Notes under the pieces: model-generated
Databases searched by the model: none
Seen by the model: the letters and a program-made list of their open reading frames with translations, nothing else
What the model was told of the DNA's origin: nothing
Shown here: one piece after another, positions 1-9,936 of the stretch
How the letters are laid out: each line of letters begins with the position of its first letter
Position numbering within the stretch: the first letter of the stretch is position 1
Position numbers and translations under genes: made by a program
Source: Clostridium magnum DSM 2767
GTDB lineage: Bacteria; Bacillota; Clostridia; Clostridiales; Clostridiaceae
Assembly: GCF_001623875.1 (NCBI RefSeq)
Contig: NZ_LWAE01000001.1
Span: 310,001 to 374,000, forward strand
Direction of reading: 5' to 3'
DNA length: 64,000 bases

Positions 1-226
1 TGGATATTGTGCACCTTGTTCTAAAGGAATTGATATTCCATCAGTTTTCTTATTCCAAGGATATAAAGAAAGATACAATCTTGAACAATGGGCAGAAGAA
101 AGATATGCTGCCATGAAGCACAAAGCAGAAGAGTGTATAGAATGTGGAGTCTGTGAAGAAAGATGTCCTTATAATCTTCCTATAAGAAGTATGTTGAAAA
201 ATGCAGAAAAAATATTTGGTAAATAA
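1..226 (+). CDS. Aldo/keto reductase with C-terminal 4Fe-4S motif (3' end only)
   Basis: This is the last 74 codons of a gene that starts before the window; the reading frame begins at base 2 and stops with TAA at 224-226. The visible protein has a GYCAPCSKGIDIP stretch and a ferredoxin-like cysteine cluster, ECIECGVCEERCP, close to the C-terminus. That combination is typical of the iron-sulfur branch of clostridial aldo/keto reductases, in which a TIM-barrel oxidoreductase carries a C-terminal [4Fe-4S] domain. The substrate cannot be inferred. A terminator-like hairpin follows about 105 bp downstream. Confidence 0.75.
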   Translation, partial: GYCAPCSKGIDIPSVFLFQGYKERYNLEQWAEERYAAMKHKAEECIECGVCEERCPYNLPIRSMLKNAEKIFGK

Positions 227-331
227 TTAAATTTTTATTGAAAATTATTACTAAAATAATGTATAATTAAAAAATATGCGGATATAATAACAAGATGAGA
301 AAACTAGGAGACAACTGATTCTACTGCTTTA

Positions 332-360
332 GCACCTTTCTATTAAAGGTGCATTTTTTT
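332..360 (+). terminator. Rho-independent terminator
   Basis: An 8-bp stem GCACCTTT/AAAGGTGC (332-339 with 345-352) has a 5-nt loop and is followed by ATTTTTTT. It could end the aldo/keto reductase transcript. It could also end a short independent transcript, because a TATAAT-like box lies at 283-288, about 45 bp upstream. Confidence 0.8.
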
Positions 361-423
361 GTGGTATAAAATTCCTCAAAACTAATAGACTATAATATAA
401 CAATAGAGAGGGAAGGAATTTTT

Positions 424-780
424 ATGAGTAAAAAATTAAGATGTGGTGCTGAACATTGTTATAATAATGTAAATAACTTTTGTATAGCAAATGTTATACA
501 TGTGGGAGGTACAGATGCATATACTAGCCCAGAAACAGCATGTAATACTTTTGTAGAAAAAACTGATATAAGAGGAACATCTCATTTCATAAATAGAAAC
601 TTATTAGGTGGATTTCGTCAATTATTTAGTCATCAAACAGTAGAGATGGCACCAAGGGTAGACTGTGATGCAGAGAATTGCACATATAATGTTAATAAAA
701 TATGCGGTGCCGAGTATGTGGAGATTCATGGTGAAAATGCTACAACTAGTGAAAAAACACAATGTGAAACTTTCAGGTAA
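424..780 (+). CDS. DUF1540 domain-containing protein (two domains)
   Basis: This 118-aa protein consists of two copies of the small cysteine-containing DUF1540 domain: a first unit at about residues 7-43 (C-x4-C-x7-C and a late Cys-x-x-Phe) and a second near residues 80-118 with the same spacing. The domain is common in spore-forming Firmicutes and is thought to bind metal; its function is unknown. The start is supported by an AGGGAAGGAA ribosome binding site. The gene stands alone between two terminators (332-360 and 858-882), so it is probably monocistronic. Confidence 0.8.
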   Translation: MSKKLRCGAEHCYNNVNNFCIANVIHVGGTDAYTSPETACNTFVEKTDIRGTSHFINRNLLGGFRQLFSHQTVEMAPRVDCDAENCTYNVNKICGAEYVEIHGENATTSEKTQCETFR

Positions 781-857
781 AATAAGTGAAGAGATATATA
801 GTAAGTAATGGCGCGCTTTGAAAATATGGATGTTAAGTTGTTTAAGATATCATAAGT

Positions 858-882
858 TAAGCAGGTTTATCTGCTTATTTTT
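858..882 (+). terminator. Terminator after DUF1540 gene
   Basis: A 7-bp stem TAAGCAG/CTGCTTA (858-864 with 871-877) is followed by a T-rich stretch. Confidence 0.7.
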
Positions 883-948
883 ATTAGTAGACAAAGGAAT
901 AAGAAAAATGTAGAATATTTAGGAAAGATTTTATACGGTGGTGAAGGT

Positions 949-2394
949 ATGAGCAAGGTTATTCCAGTAGAAAAAAACAAAGAATACATACTAGATATAG
1001 ATGGAATAGGTTATGAAGGAGAAGGTGTAGGTAAAATACAAGACTTTACAGTTTTTGTTCCAGGAGCATTATTGGGAGAGACTGTTAAGGTAATGATAGT
1101 TAAAATTAGCAAGAATTTTGCTTTTGGAAAAATATTGGATGTAATGGAACAATCAGAGCATAGAACGGAGCCAATTTGTAGTATTTACAAAAGGTGCGGA
1201 GGATGCCAACTTCAGCACTTTTCTTATGAAGCACAATTAAAGTTTAAAAAGCAAAGAGTAGAAGATTGTATAAAAAGGATAGGAAAGCTTAAAGTAAAAG
1301 AATTAGAATCTAAAGATAATGAGAACATAAAAAGTATTAGCGATAATTCTTTTGAGAGTGGAATAATTATACGGGATGTCATAGGCATGGATAATCCATA
1401 TAGATACAGAAATAAAGTACAGCTTCCAGTAGGAGAAAAGGCTGGGCAAGTTAAAATTGGATTTTATGCTAAGCGAAGTCACGAAATTATACATATGAAT
1501 GAATGTGCTATACAAGATGAAACTGCAGATAAGGTGGTTAAATTAATACAGGAATGGATTAAGAAATATAATATTAAAACCTATAATGAAGAAGAGCATA
1601 GCGGGATTATAAGACACATAATGATAAGAAAAGCCTTTAAAACAGGCGAAACAATGGTTGTAATAGTAACTAGAACTAAAGAATTACCACATAAAAATGA
1701 GTTAATAGACTTAATTTACAGAAACATTAGTGAAATAAAAAGTATTATACAAAATGTAAATGATAAAAAAACAAATGTAGTTTTAGGACAGTATTGCAAA
1801 ACTTTATGGGGAAGCGATATAATAAGTGATTATATCGGCGACTTTAAATTCAACATATCACCGCTATCGTTCTTTCAAGTGAATCCTATACAGACAGAAG
1901 TTTTATATAACAAAGCTTTAGAGTATGCAGACTTGAGTGGTAATGAAATTGTATTTGATGCATATTGTGGAACTGGAACTATATCATTATTTTTATCTAG
2001 AAAGGCTAAAAAGGTGTATGGCGTAGAGATAGTTCCAGAGGCTATAGAAAATGCAAAGGTGAATGCAACTGAAAATAATGTAAATAATGTAGAATTTATT
2101 GCAGGACAATCTGAAAAAGTTATACCTGAACTTATAACAAAAGGTGTAAAAGCAGATGTGGTAGTTGTTGATCCGCCAAGAAAGGGTTGTGACAAGGCTC
2201 TTTTAGAAGCAGTTACTAGAATGCAGCCTAAGAGAATAGTATACGTGTCCTGCGATCCAGGAACTTTAGCAAGAGATTTAGCAATTTTAAAGGAATCAGG
2301 GTATAATACCTTAGAAATTCAACCTGTTGACATGTTTCCGCAGACTGCTCATGTGGAAAATGTTGCCCTTGTTGTAAGAAATAACGATGGTTAA
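949..2394 (+). CDS. rlmD: 23S rRNA (uracil-C5)-methyltransferase, RumA/RlmD family
   Basis: The 481-aa protein is an S-adenosylmethionine-dependent RNA m5U methyltransferase acting on 23S rRNA. An N-terminal TRAM-type RNA-binding domain covers about residues 10-70. It is followed by Fe-S cluster cysteines in [10 protein letters not shown] (from about residue 76). The C-terminal Rossmann domain contains [15 protein letters not shown] (SAM binding), [11 protein letters not shown] near 405 and the catalytic cysteine in VSCDPGT near 434. Low-GC bacteria often carry several paralogues (RlmCD-like), so the exact target uridine is uncertain. The start at 949 follows a GGTGGTGAAGG ribosome binding site. 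A stretch of about 30 residues near 115-145 is lysine/asparagine-rich and may be a lineage-specific insertion. Confidence 0.88.
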   Translation: MSKVIPVEKNKEYILDIDGIGYEGEGVGKIQDFTVFVPGALLGETVKVMIVKISKNFAFGKILDVMEQSEHRTEPICSIYKRCGGCQLQHFSYEAQLKFKKQRVEDCIKRIGKLKVKELESKDNENIKSISDNSFESGIIIRDVIGMDNPYRYRNKVQLPVGEKAGQVKIGFYAKRSHEIIHMNECAIQDETADKVVKLIQEWIKKYNIKTYNEEEHSGIIRHIMIRKAFKTGETMVVIVTRTKELPHKNELIDLIYRNISEIKSIIQNVNDKKTNVVLGQYCKTLWGSDIISDYIGDFKFNISPLSFFQVNPIQTEVLYNKALEYADLSGNEIVFDAYCGTGTISLFLSRKAKKVYGVEIVPEAIENAKVNATENNVNNVEFIAGQSEKVIPELITKGVKADVVVVDPPRKGCDKALLEAVTRMQPKRIVYVSCDPGTLARDLAILKESGYNTLEIQPVDMFPQTAHVENVALVVRNNDG

Positions 2395-2475
2395 TATAAT
2401 TGTATCTGTTATAGTATTGACAATTAGATACTTATATTTTATCATATAAAATAAGTCTAAATATTGAAAATACAA

Positions 2476-2707
2476 AGATGAGGATTAGTAAAAATTAAAG
2501 TCTTTTTTTAGAGAAGGAATGTAAGGTGAGAGATTCCTAAAAGACCATTTTGAACCTACCTCTGAGTTCTGTACTGAAATAATAGTAGGATACAGCGGTT
2601 AATTACCGTTAATAATTAAGAGTGAATATGCTTGTTACAAGTGTATTAATCAGGGTGGTACCGCCGATTAAGCCTCGGTCCCTTATTGGGATTTTGGGCT
2701 TTTTTTT
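2476..2707 (+). promoter_or_regulatory. T-box riboswitch (tRNA-Pro sensing) upstream of proS
   Basis: The leader has the standard T-box parts. An AGTA motif (2487-2490) lies near the base of stem I. The specifier-loop context TGAA-CCT-ACC holds the proline codon CCT at 2555-2557. The antiterminator T-box sequence AGGGTGGTACCGCC lies at 2652-2665. A competing terminator hairpin (2670-2700) is followed by a T-run. Uncharged tRNA-Pro should stabilise the antiterminator and allow read-through into proS. The specifier assignment comes from the conserved flanking bases, not from a computed fold. Confidence 0.93.
2670..2707 (+). terminator. T-box regulated terminator
   Basis: AAGCC...GTCCC pairs with GGGAT...GGGCTT and is followed by TTTTTTT. 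It overlaps the antiterminator of the proS T-box. Confidence 0.85.
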
Positions 2708-2777
2708 ATTGTTAAAATTTTTTACTTGTCAAAAATATTAAGTATTAAATATATTAAGTAAGTAGGAGGATTATGAA

Positions 2778-4214
2778 ATGGAAAAGGATAAAAAGTTAGT
2801 AGAACAGATAACACCTATGGATAAAGATTTTGCTCAATGGTATACAGATATTGTGAAAAAAGCAGAGCTAATTGATTACTCAAGTGTAAGAGGTTGTATG
2901 ATAATACGTCCTTATGCTTATGCAATGTGGGAAAATATTCAAAAGGATTTAGATGGAAGGTTTAAAGAACTAGGACATGAGAATGTTTATATGCCAATGT
3001 TTATACCAGAAAGTCTTCTTCAAAAAGAAAAAGATCACGTTGAAGGATTTGCTCCAGAAGTTGCGTGGGTAACGCAGGGAGGTAATGATGAGTTAGCAGA
3101 AAGATTATGCGTACGTCCAACATCTGAGACCCTATTCTGCGAACATTATGCTAAAACAGTTCAATCTCACAAGGATTTGCCAAAGTTATACAATCAATGG
3201 TGTTCTGTTGTAAGATGGGAAAAAACTACACGTCCTTTCTTAAGAACTACAGAGTTCTTATGGCAAGAAGGTCATACAATACATGCAACTAAGGAAGAAG
3301 CAGAAGCAGAAACAATACAGATGTTAAATGTGTATGCAGATCATGCAGAACAAATGCTTGCTATTCCGGTTATAAAAGGTCAGAAGACTGAAAAAGAAAA
3401 GTTTGCAGGTGCAGAGGCAACATATACAATAGAAGCTTTAATGCACGATGGTAAGGCTCTTCAAGCTGGAACTTCTCACTATTTTGGAACTAACTTTGCT
3501 GAAGCTTTTGGAATACAATTCAGTGATAAAGATGGTAAAGTTAAACATGTTCATCAAACTTCATGGGGATTTACTACTCGTTCAATTGGTGCAATGATAA
3601 TGGTTCATGGTGATGATAATGGACTTAAAGTTCCACCAAGAATAGCACCTATTCAAGTAGTAATTATTCCAATAGCTCAACACAAAGCAGGCGTTTTAGA
3701 GAAAGCTGCAGAATTAAAGACAAGAATAGGGAAAGTAGCTAGAGTTAAAGTTGATGATAGTGATAAGATGCCAGGCTGGAAGTTCAGCGAATATGAAATG
3801 AAAGGAGTTCCTATTCGTTTAGAGGTAGGCCCTAAGGATATTGAGAAGAATCAGGTAGTACTTGCAAGAAGAGACAACGGAGAAAAAATTGTAGTTCCAA
3901 TGGATGAGATAGAAGCTAAAATACCAGCGCTTCTAGATGAAATACATAATGCAATGTTTGAAGCCGCTAAAGCAGTAAGAGAACAAAAAACTAGTGTAGC
4001 AATAAATATGGAACAATTTAAAGATATAGTAGAAAATAAGACAGGATTTGTTAAGGCTATGTGGTGTGGAGACAGAGCATGTGAGGATAAAATTAAAGAA
4101 GATACAGGAGCAACTTCTAGATGTATGCCTTTTGATCAGGAAAACTTATCTGACACTTGCGTATGTTGTGGAAAGAAAGCTACGAAGCTTGTTTATTGGG
4201 GAAGAGCATACTAA
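2778..4214 (+). CDS. proS: Prolyl-tRNA synthetase (archaeal/eukaryal-type, short form)
   Basis: The 478-aa class II aminoacyl-tRNA synthetase charges tRNA-Pro with proline. The motif 2 region reads [17 protein letters not shown] near residue 150. The editing insertion of the long bacterial ProRS is absent. A C-terminal zinc-binding-like domain (CGDRACEDK... CVCCGKK... ending in WGRAY) marks the archaeal/eukaryal-type family that many clostridia use. The start at 2778 has an AGGAGG site about 8 nt upstream. The gene is monocistronic, controlled by the T-box at 2476-2707 and closed by a terminator at 4239-4276. Confidence 0.95.
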   Translation: MEKDKKLVEQITPMDKDFAQWYTDIVKKAELIDYSSVRGCMIIRPYAYAMWENIQKDLDGRFKELGHENVYMPMFIPESLLQKEKDHVEGFAPEVAWVTQGGNDELAERLCVRPTSETLFCEHYAKTVQSHKDLPKLYNQWCSVVRWEKTTRPFLRTTEFLWQEGHTIHATKEEAEAETIQMLNVYADHAEQMLAIPVIKGQKTEKEKFAGAEATYTIEALMHDGKALQAGTSHYFGTNFAEAFGIQFSDKDGKVKHVHQTSWGFTTRSIGAMIMVHGDDNGLKVPPRIAPIQVVIIPIAQHKAGVLEKAAELKTRIGKVARVKVDDSDKMPGWKFSEYEMKGVPIRLEVGPKDIEKNQVVLARRDNGEKIVVPMDEIEAKIPALLDEIHNAMFEAAKAVREQKTSVAINMEQFKDIVENKTGFVKAMWCGDRACEDKIKEDTGATSRCMPFDQENLSDTCVCCGKKATKLVYWGRAY

Positions 4215-4238
4215 AATTTTAAAATACATGATGATTTA

Positions 4239-4276
4239 GAATGAGAATTTATAAAGTAATTCTCATTCTTTATTTT
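4239..4276 (+). terminator. Terminator after proS
   Basis: A perfect 11-bp stem GAATGAGAATT/AATTCTCATTC (4239-4249 with 4258-4268) is followed by TTTATTTT. Confidence 0.9.
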
Positions 4277-4438
4277 ATGTATGTGGTATTATAGAGATAA
4301 AGAATGAGTATTAGTGCTGAAAAATTTCATGTGTTTAATAAGTCATTGGATAAAAAATTTATTATGAAGGAATATATAATATATTTTTTTATTTATATAA
4401 ATACTAATGATTATGAATTTGTAAAAAGGAGAAAATCT

Positions 4439-5623
4439 ATGTATGAGGATATAATTATCAAAAAAGCAGAAGAGATCAAGGATAAGCTTATAGAGATAAG
4501 AAGAGATATCCATGCACATCCTGAGATTGGACTGCATGAGACAAGAACAGCTAAAATAATAGCAACAAAGTTAGAGCAATGTGGAATTGAAGTGGAAAGA
4601 AATGTTGGGGGCACAGGTGTTGTTGGTGTATTAAGAGGAGCCCATACCGGTAAGACAGTGCTTTTAAGAGCTGATATGGATTGTCTAAAAATTAAGGAGG
4701 AAAATGATATAGAATATAAATCTGAATATCCAGATTTAATGCATGCATGTGGCCATGATGCGCATATAGCATGGCTAATTGGGGCGGCTATGATTTTATC
4801 TGATTTAAAGGACAAAATTCATGGTAATGTGAAATTTTTGTTTCAGCCTGCTGAAGAAAAAGAGGGAGGAGCAGAAAGGACTATAAATAGTGGAGTTTTA
4901 GAAAATCCTCATGTGGATGCCATAATAGGAGCTCATGTTTGGCCTAATATAGAAGCTGGTAAAGTTGGTATAAAAGCAGGACCTTTAATGGCAGCATCAG
5001 ATAATTTTAAAATAACCATACACGGAAAAGGTGGCCATGGTGGGCAGCCACACAGATGTATAGATCCGATTGCAGTAGCTTGCGAAATATATATGGCGCT
5101 TCAAACTGTAATAAGCAGGAAAGTAGATCCTCTTGAGCCAGCAGTAATTACCGTAGGAAGGTTTAATGCAGGCTCTTCCCATAATGTTATACCAGATACA
5201 GCGGAACTGGAAGGAACAATAAGAACTCTTACTTATGAGGTTAGGGAAAAGATTCCTAGTATAATGGAATCAATTATTAAAGGAATAAGCGAAGCTAACG
5301 GAGCAAAGTATGAATTTAGATTTTTACCATATCATGCTCCAGTTATAAATGACTATGAAATGACTTCTACGGTAGGTAAAGCTGCTAGCAAAATAATAGG
5401 CCATAAAAATGTTGTCATAGTTGATAAACCTACTATGATAGGTGAAGATTTCTCTAGTTTTGAAGAAAAGATACCAGGAACATTTTTTTGGGTAGGAACT
5501 TATAATTTGAAAAAAGGCATAGTTAAGCCATTACACAATCCGGAATTTAATTTAGATGAAGAAATAATATATAAGGCAGCAGCCATATTTTCAGAGTGCG
5601 CTTTACTGTATTTGAATGAATAA
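4439..5623 (+). CDS. M20 family amidohydrolase / aminoacylase
   Basis: The 394-aa cytosolic metal-dependent amidohydrolase belongs to the M20D group (IAA-amino acid hydrolase, N-acyl amino acid or N-acetyl-diaminopimelate deacetylase-like). Metal-ligand motifs are visible: RRDIHAHPE near residue 21, HACGHDAH near 102, PAEE near 135 and the catalytic-domain HNPEF near the C-terminus. The start at 4439 is preferred over the longer open frame from 4304. It has an AAAGGAG ribosome binding site and matches the usual N-terminus, and the upstream 45 codons look like AT-rich intergenic translation. The exact substrate cannot be read from sequence. Confidence 0.85.
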   Translation: MYEDIIIKKAEEIKDKLIEIRRDIHAHPEIGLHETRTAKIIATKLEQCGIEVERNVGGTGVVGVLRGAHTGKTVLLRADMDCLKIKEENDIEYKSEYPDLMHACGHDAHIAWLIGAAMILSDLKDKIHGNVKFLFQPAEEKEGGAERTINSGVLENPHVDAIIGAHVWPNIEAGKVGIKAGPLMAASDNFKITIHGKGGHGGQPHRCIDPIAVACEIYMALQTVISRKVDPLEPAVITVGRFNAGSSHNVIPDTAELEGTIRTLTYEVREKIPSIMESIIKGISEANGAKYEFRFLPYHAPVINDYEMTSTVGKAASKIIGHKNVVIVDKPTMIGEDFSSFEEKIPGTFFWVGTYNLKKGIVKPLHNPEFNLDEEIIYKAAAIFSECALLYLNE

Positions 5624-5743
5624 CAAAATGTGTATGAATTACAAATTACTTTTTAATTATTTGTAAACACTATAGGTAAAATAGCATTTATTGTTATAAT
5701 ATAATTATAATTAATAAGCATAAGTGTGGAGGCTTAGTATAGA

Positions 5744-7615
5744 ATGTTTAATAACAAATTCGACAGTAATAAGTTTAAATACGGAATCTATTATGCCATA
5801 GCTGTAGCTGTTATTGTTTTCATTCTAAATGATTACGTAACAAACTTAAAATCAGAGCATATAAAGTATAGCGACTTTGTAAGTTATATTAATCAAAATA
5901 AGATTCAAGAGGTTCAAATATCTAAAGATAGGTTAGTAGCTATTCCTAAAAGTAATGAGGGAGAAAGTAACAAAGTATTATATACTGAAAGAGTAGATGA
6001 TCCGGATTTAATTAAAAAGTTAGACACTGCAAAAATTAAATATGGTGGAGTGCCACAGGAGGATAGTCCTATAAGGAGCTTTTTTATAAATTGGGTATTA
6101 CCACTTATAATCTTTACGTTTTTAGGCAGAGTGTTATTTGGACGTATTGATAAAAAAATGGGTAGTGGAGTTATGTCTTTTGGAAAGAATACTGCCAAAA
6201 TATATGCAGAAAATGAAACTGGAGTTACCTTTGCAGATGTAGCCGGTCAGGAGGAAGCTAAAGAATCTTTAGTTGAAATTGTTGACTTTCTTCACAATCC
6301 TAAGCGGTATACAGATATAGGGGCAAAGCTTCCTAAAGGTGCTCTTTTGGTAGGGCCTCCCGGAACAGGAAAAACATTACTTGCAAAAGCAGTGGCAGGA
6401 GAAGCAGGAGTGGCGTTTTTTTCAATATCTGGTTCTGCCTTTGTTGAAATGTTTGTAGGTATGGGTGCATCTAGAGTGAGAGATCTGTTTAAGCAGGCTC
6501 AAGAAAAGGCACCTTGCATAGTTTTCATAGATGAGATTGATGCTATTGGTAAGAGCAGAGAAGGAAATATTTCTGGAAATGATGAAAGGGAACAAACTCT
6601 TAATCAGTTGCTTGCAGAAATGGATGGATTCGATTCTTCTAAAGGGGTTGTAATTTTAGCTGCAACCAATAGGCCAGAGGTATTAGATAAGGCCCTTTTA
6701 AGACCTGGTAGATTTGATAGAAGAGTGATAGTTGATAGACCTGATTTAAAAGGTAGAGAAGAAATACTAAAAGTACATGCTAAAGGTGTAAAAATATCAC
6801 AAGAAGCAGATTTGAATGCGATTGCAAAAGGAACTCCAGGAGCTGTGGGTGCAGATTTAGCAAATATAATAAATGAAGCGGCTTTAAGAGCTGTAAAAAA
6901 TAGCAGAAAAGAGGTTGTTCAAGAGGATTTAGAGGATGCAGTGGAAGTAATTATTGCAGGAAAAGAGAAAAAAGATAGAATCTTATCTGACAAGGAAAAG
7001 AGAGCAGTAGCCTTCCATGAAGTTGGCCATGCGCTTGTAGCAGCCTTATTAGAAAATACTGATCCTGTGCATAAAATTACTATAGTTCCTAGAACCATGG
7101 GAGCATTAGGATACACTATGCAGCTTCCATCAGAAGAAAAGTATCTTATAACAAAAGAAGAAATGATGGAACAAATATGTGTGATGTTGGGAGGCCGTGC
7201 AGCAGAAGAGATAGAGTTCAATACTATGTCAACTGGGGCTGCTAATGACATAGAAAGAGCAACTCAGACAGCAAGAAGTATGGTTTCCATGTATGGAATG
7301 AGTGAGAGATTTGATATGATGGGACTAGAATCCATTCAAAATAGGTACTTAGATGGAAGACCAGTTCAGAATTGCAGTGCAGAAACTGCTGCAATTATTG
7401 ATGAGGAAACATTAAAGATAATAAAAGAAGCTCATGAGAAATCAAAGAAAATACTTAAAGATAATAGATACTTATTGACTAAGATATCGGAAAGACTTTT
7501 AGAGAAAGAAACTCTTATGGGTGATGAATTTATTCACATGGTAAAGAGCAATGATGAAAGTAAGGGACAAAATAAAGAGGATGAATCTTTAGATACTGGC
7601 TCTCATAATGGATAA
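5744..7615 (+). CDS. ftsH: ATP-dependent zinc metalloprotease FtsH
   Basis: The 623-aa membrane-anchored AAA+ protease degrades misfolded and regulatory membrane and soluble proteins. Two N-terminal membrane segments (about residues 13-32 and 105-125) flank an extracytoplasmic domain. The AAA module has Walker A GPPGTGKT near 204, Walker B FIDEID near 264 and the arginine-finger region RPGRFDRR. The protease domain has the zinc motif HEVGH near 425 and a downstream acidic ligand region. The C-terminus is short and charged. It is followed after 24 bp by the HelD-like gene, so the two may be co-transcribed. Confidence 0.95.
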   Translation: MFNNKFDSNKFKYGIYYAIAVAVIVFILNDYVTNLKSEHIKYSDFVSYINQNKIQEVQISKDRLVAIPKSNEGESNKVLYTERVDDPDLIKKLDTAKIKYGGVPQEDSPIRSFFINWVLPLIIFTFLGRVLFGRIDKKMGSGVMSFGKNTAKIYAENETGVTFADVAGQEEAKESLVEIVDFLHNPKRYTDIGAKLPKGALLVGPPGTGKTLLAKAVAGEAGVAFFSISGSAFVEMFVGMGASRVRDLFKQAQEKAPCIVFIDEIDAIGKSREGNISGNDEREQTLNQLLAEMDGFDSSKGVVILAATNRPEVLDKALLRPGRFDRRVIVDRPDLKGREEILKVHAKGVKISQEADLNAIAKGTPGAVGADLANIINEAALRAVKNSRKEVVQEDLEDAVEVIIAGKEKKDRILSDKEKRAVAFHEVGHALVAALLENTDPVHKITIVPRTMGALGYTMQLPSEEKYLITKEEMMEQICVMLGGRAAEEIEFNTMSTGAANDIERATQTARSMVSMYGMSERFDMMGLESIQNRYLDGRPVQNCSAETAAIIDEETLKIIKEAHEKSKKILKDNRYLLTKISERLLEKETLMGDEFIHMVKSNDESKGQNKEDESLDTGSHNG

Positions 7616-7639
7616 TGAATTGGAGTGGAGATTTAAGTT

Positions 7640-9781
7640 ATGGAGAACAATGATATAGAAAAGGAACTAAAGAAAGAAATAGAGTTTAGTTTAGAAAATG
7701 AAAGATTAGAAGAAGTGACTGAAGAAATAAGAAATCAAACTTTAAGTTTGATAGATAAGCGAAAAGAAGTTGCAGAGTATATAGTAAATTTAAGAAAAAA
7801 AAATATCGAAGAGTATAGAGATGATGAAGATAAGATAATTGAATATTTTGATCATGAAATATTTGCAAAGGAAGAATATTTTAAAGCTCTAGACAGAAAA
7901 TTAAAAGAACTTACTATTCTAAAGAGTTCTCCTTATTTTGGAAGGATAAATTTTGAAGATGAAATTGATGATGAATCTATATATATAGGAAGATTTGGAA
8001 TTACTAAAGAAGATGATTATGAGCCTATTATTGTTGATTGGAGATCACCGATATCTTCATTATTTTATGCTGGTAAGCTTGGAAAAACAACTTATACTGC
8101 TCCATTAGGAGAAATAGAGGTTGATGTATTATCTAAAAGACAATACATTATAAAAAAAGCAAAGCTATTAGGAATGTTTGATTCAGCTATAGATGTTAAA
8201 GATGAAATTCTGCAAATGGTTCTAAGTAAGAGTGCTGGAGATAAACTAAAAGACATAGTAATGACAATACAAGCAGAGCAAGATAACTTAATTAGGCAGT
8301 CAAGAAACCAAGCTATAGTAGTAGATGGGGTAGCAGGTAGTGGAAAAACTACTATAGCCCTACACAGGGTAGCGTATCTTTTATACAATTATAGAAATGT
8401 GCTTCAAGATAAAGTTCTAATACTTGGGCCTAATAGTATATTTATAGATTATATATCTACTGTATTGCCTAGTCTTGGAGAAATTGGAGTGAGACAAACC
8501 ACTTTTAGAGAGTTTGCGTTAGATATTGTTGGATTGGACAATATAATGAGTTTTAAGGATTATATGGAAGAAGTTCTAAGTGAAAACAGGGAATTTAACA
8601 ATGATATAATATACAAAAGTTCTATGGAGTATATTAAAGATTTAGATGAACTTATAAATAAGCTGGAGAATGAGTGTTTTACTATTAGCGATATTAAAAT
8701 ATATGATAAAGTTATATTAGATAATGATGAAATAAACAAAATGTTTAAAGATTATTTTTATAATATGCCTTTATTTAGAAGAAGCAAAAAGATAAAAAGA
8801 ATAATATATTCTAAGCTTAAGGATGAAAGAGATAGTATAATAAGAGAAATACAAAAAGAATATGAGGATTCATTGAAATCTTTATCAGAATCCGAATTAA
8901 GAGTTCAACAAAATCACTTGGAATTTATGAGAAGAACTAAAATAAGAGAAACAATCCTAGAGGTAATGAGGGTTAAAAGAGAACTGAAATGGCTTAATAA
9001 TCCTAATATAATTGAAATATACAATGAATTTAATAAAGGGAAAGTTTTAACCTATGATGATTTGGCTCCTATTATATATTTAAAGATAAAATTAGAAGGA
9101 TTAAAATACGATAGTGAAATAAAGCATATAGTTATAGATGAAGCACAAGATTATTCGGCAGTTCAGTTTGTTGTAATAAAAGAACTTACAAGTTGTAAAT
9201 CTTTTACTATAGTTGGTGATAGTAATCAAAGAATAGTTCCTATAGAAGGGAAACTTCCAATGACCAATTTAGAGAATATATTGGTAGATTTAGATGTACA
9301 TCATTTTAAGCTTTCAAAAAGCTATAGGTCTACAAAAGAGATTATGGATTATGCAAATAAGTATTTAAAATGCAATAAAACCATCCCATTAGTTAGAAAT
9401 GGTATGGAAGTTATAGAAAAAAAGGTTGATAACGTAAATAATCTTGTAGACAAAGTCATTAATAATATTATAAAATTAAAAGAGAAGAATTATGAAAGTA
9501 TAGCTGTAGTATGTAGAGATTTAAAACAGACTGAAACTTTAGGTAGTCTAATAAAGAATAAGCTGCATATAAAGGTTCTGGATAAAGAAGATATAATATA
9601 CTCTAGTGGAGAAGTTATACTTCCGAGTTATTTTGCAAAAGGATTGGAATTTGATAGTGTTATATTGATAGATAGTGATACAACACTAGAAGACCAATAT
9701 GATAAAGCTAATAAATTAAAATATGTAATGGCAACAAGAGCTTTACATGAGTTATATGTATACAAGACTTCCTCGATTTAA
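7640..9781 (+). CDS. helD: HelD-like UvrD/Rep-family helicase (RNA polymerase recycling type)
   Basis: The 713-aa superfamily I NTPase resembles HelD, which removes stalled RNA polymerase from DNA. An N-terminal charged coiled-coil arm (about 1-90) precedes the helicase core. Walker A VAGSGKTT lies near 230, the Walker B-like VIDEAQD near 497, GDSNQRI near 525, an SYRST motif near 563 and KGLEFD near 672, and a terminal VMATRALHELYVY. The long N-terminal arm, and the coiled-coil insertion between the ATPase motifs, fit HelD better than UvrD or PcrA. It lies 24 bp downstream of ftsH and is closed by a terminator at 9783-9820. Confidence 0.85.
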   Translation: MENNDIEKELKKEIEFSLENERLEEVTEEIRNQTLSLIDKRKEVAEYIVNLRKKNIEEYRDDEDKIIEYFDHEIFAKEEYFKALDRKLKELTILKSSPYFGRINFEDEIDDESIYIGRFGITKEDDYEPIIVDWRSPISSLFYAGKLGKTTYTAPLGEIEVDVLSKRQYIIKKAKLLGMFDSAIDVKDEILQMVLSKSAGDKLKDIVMTIQAEQDNLIRQSRNQAIVVDGVAGSGKTTIALHRVAYLLYNYRNVLQDKVLILGPNSIFIDYISTVLPSLGEIGVRQTTFREFALDIVGLDNIMSFKDYMEEVLSENREFNNDIIYKSSMEYIKDLDELINKLENECFTISDIKIYDKVILDNDEINKMFKDYFYNMPLFRRSKKIKRIIYSKLKDERDSIIREIQKEYEDSLKSLSESELRVQQNHLEFMRRTKIRETILEVMRVKRELKWLNNPNIIEIYNEFNKGKVLTYDDLAPIIYLKIKLEGLKYDSEIKHIVIDEAQDYSAVQFVVIKELTSCKSFTIVGDSNQRIVPIEGKLPMTNLENILVDLDVHHFKLSKSYRSTKEIMDYANKYLKCNKTIPLVRNGMEVIEKKVDNVNNLVDKVINNIIKLKEKNYESIAVVCRDLKQTETLGSLIKNKLHIKVLDKEDIIYSSGEVILPSYFAKGLEFDSVILIDSDTTLEDQYDKANKLKYVMATRALHELYVYKTSSI

Positions 9782-9782
9782 T

Positions 9783-9820
9783 AAGAGAGCTTTCAATTTT
9801 TGGAAGCTCTCTTATTTATT
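9783..9820 (+). terminator. Terminator after helD
   Basis: A 12-bp stem AAGAGAGCTTTC/GGAAGCTCTCTT (one wobble pair) is followed by ATTTATTT. Confidence 0.85.
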
Positions 9821-9936
9821 TCAGAAAAATCTGTTTATTTGCCATGAATTTAAATATTTCTCTAGTTAAACATTTACAAATGATATAAAATGATAATATA
9901 GGATTATTATATGTAAGAAAGGAATCGTGGATCGCT

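Noticed and set aside
4304-4438. N-terminal extension of the M20 amidohydrolase
   Set aside because: No ribosome binding site at 4304, AT-rich low-complexity codons, and the family N-terminus begins at 4439.
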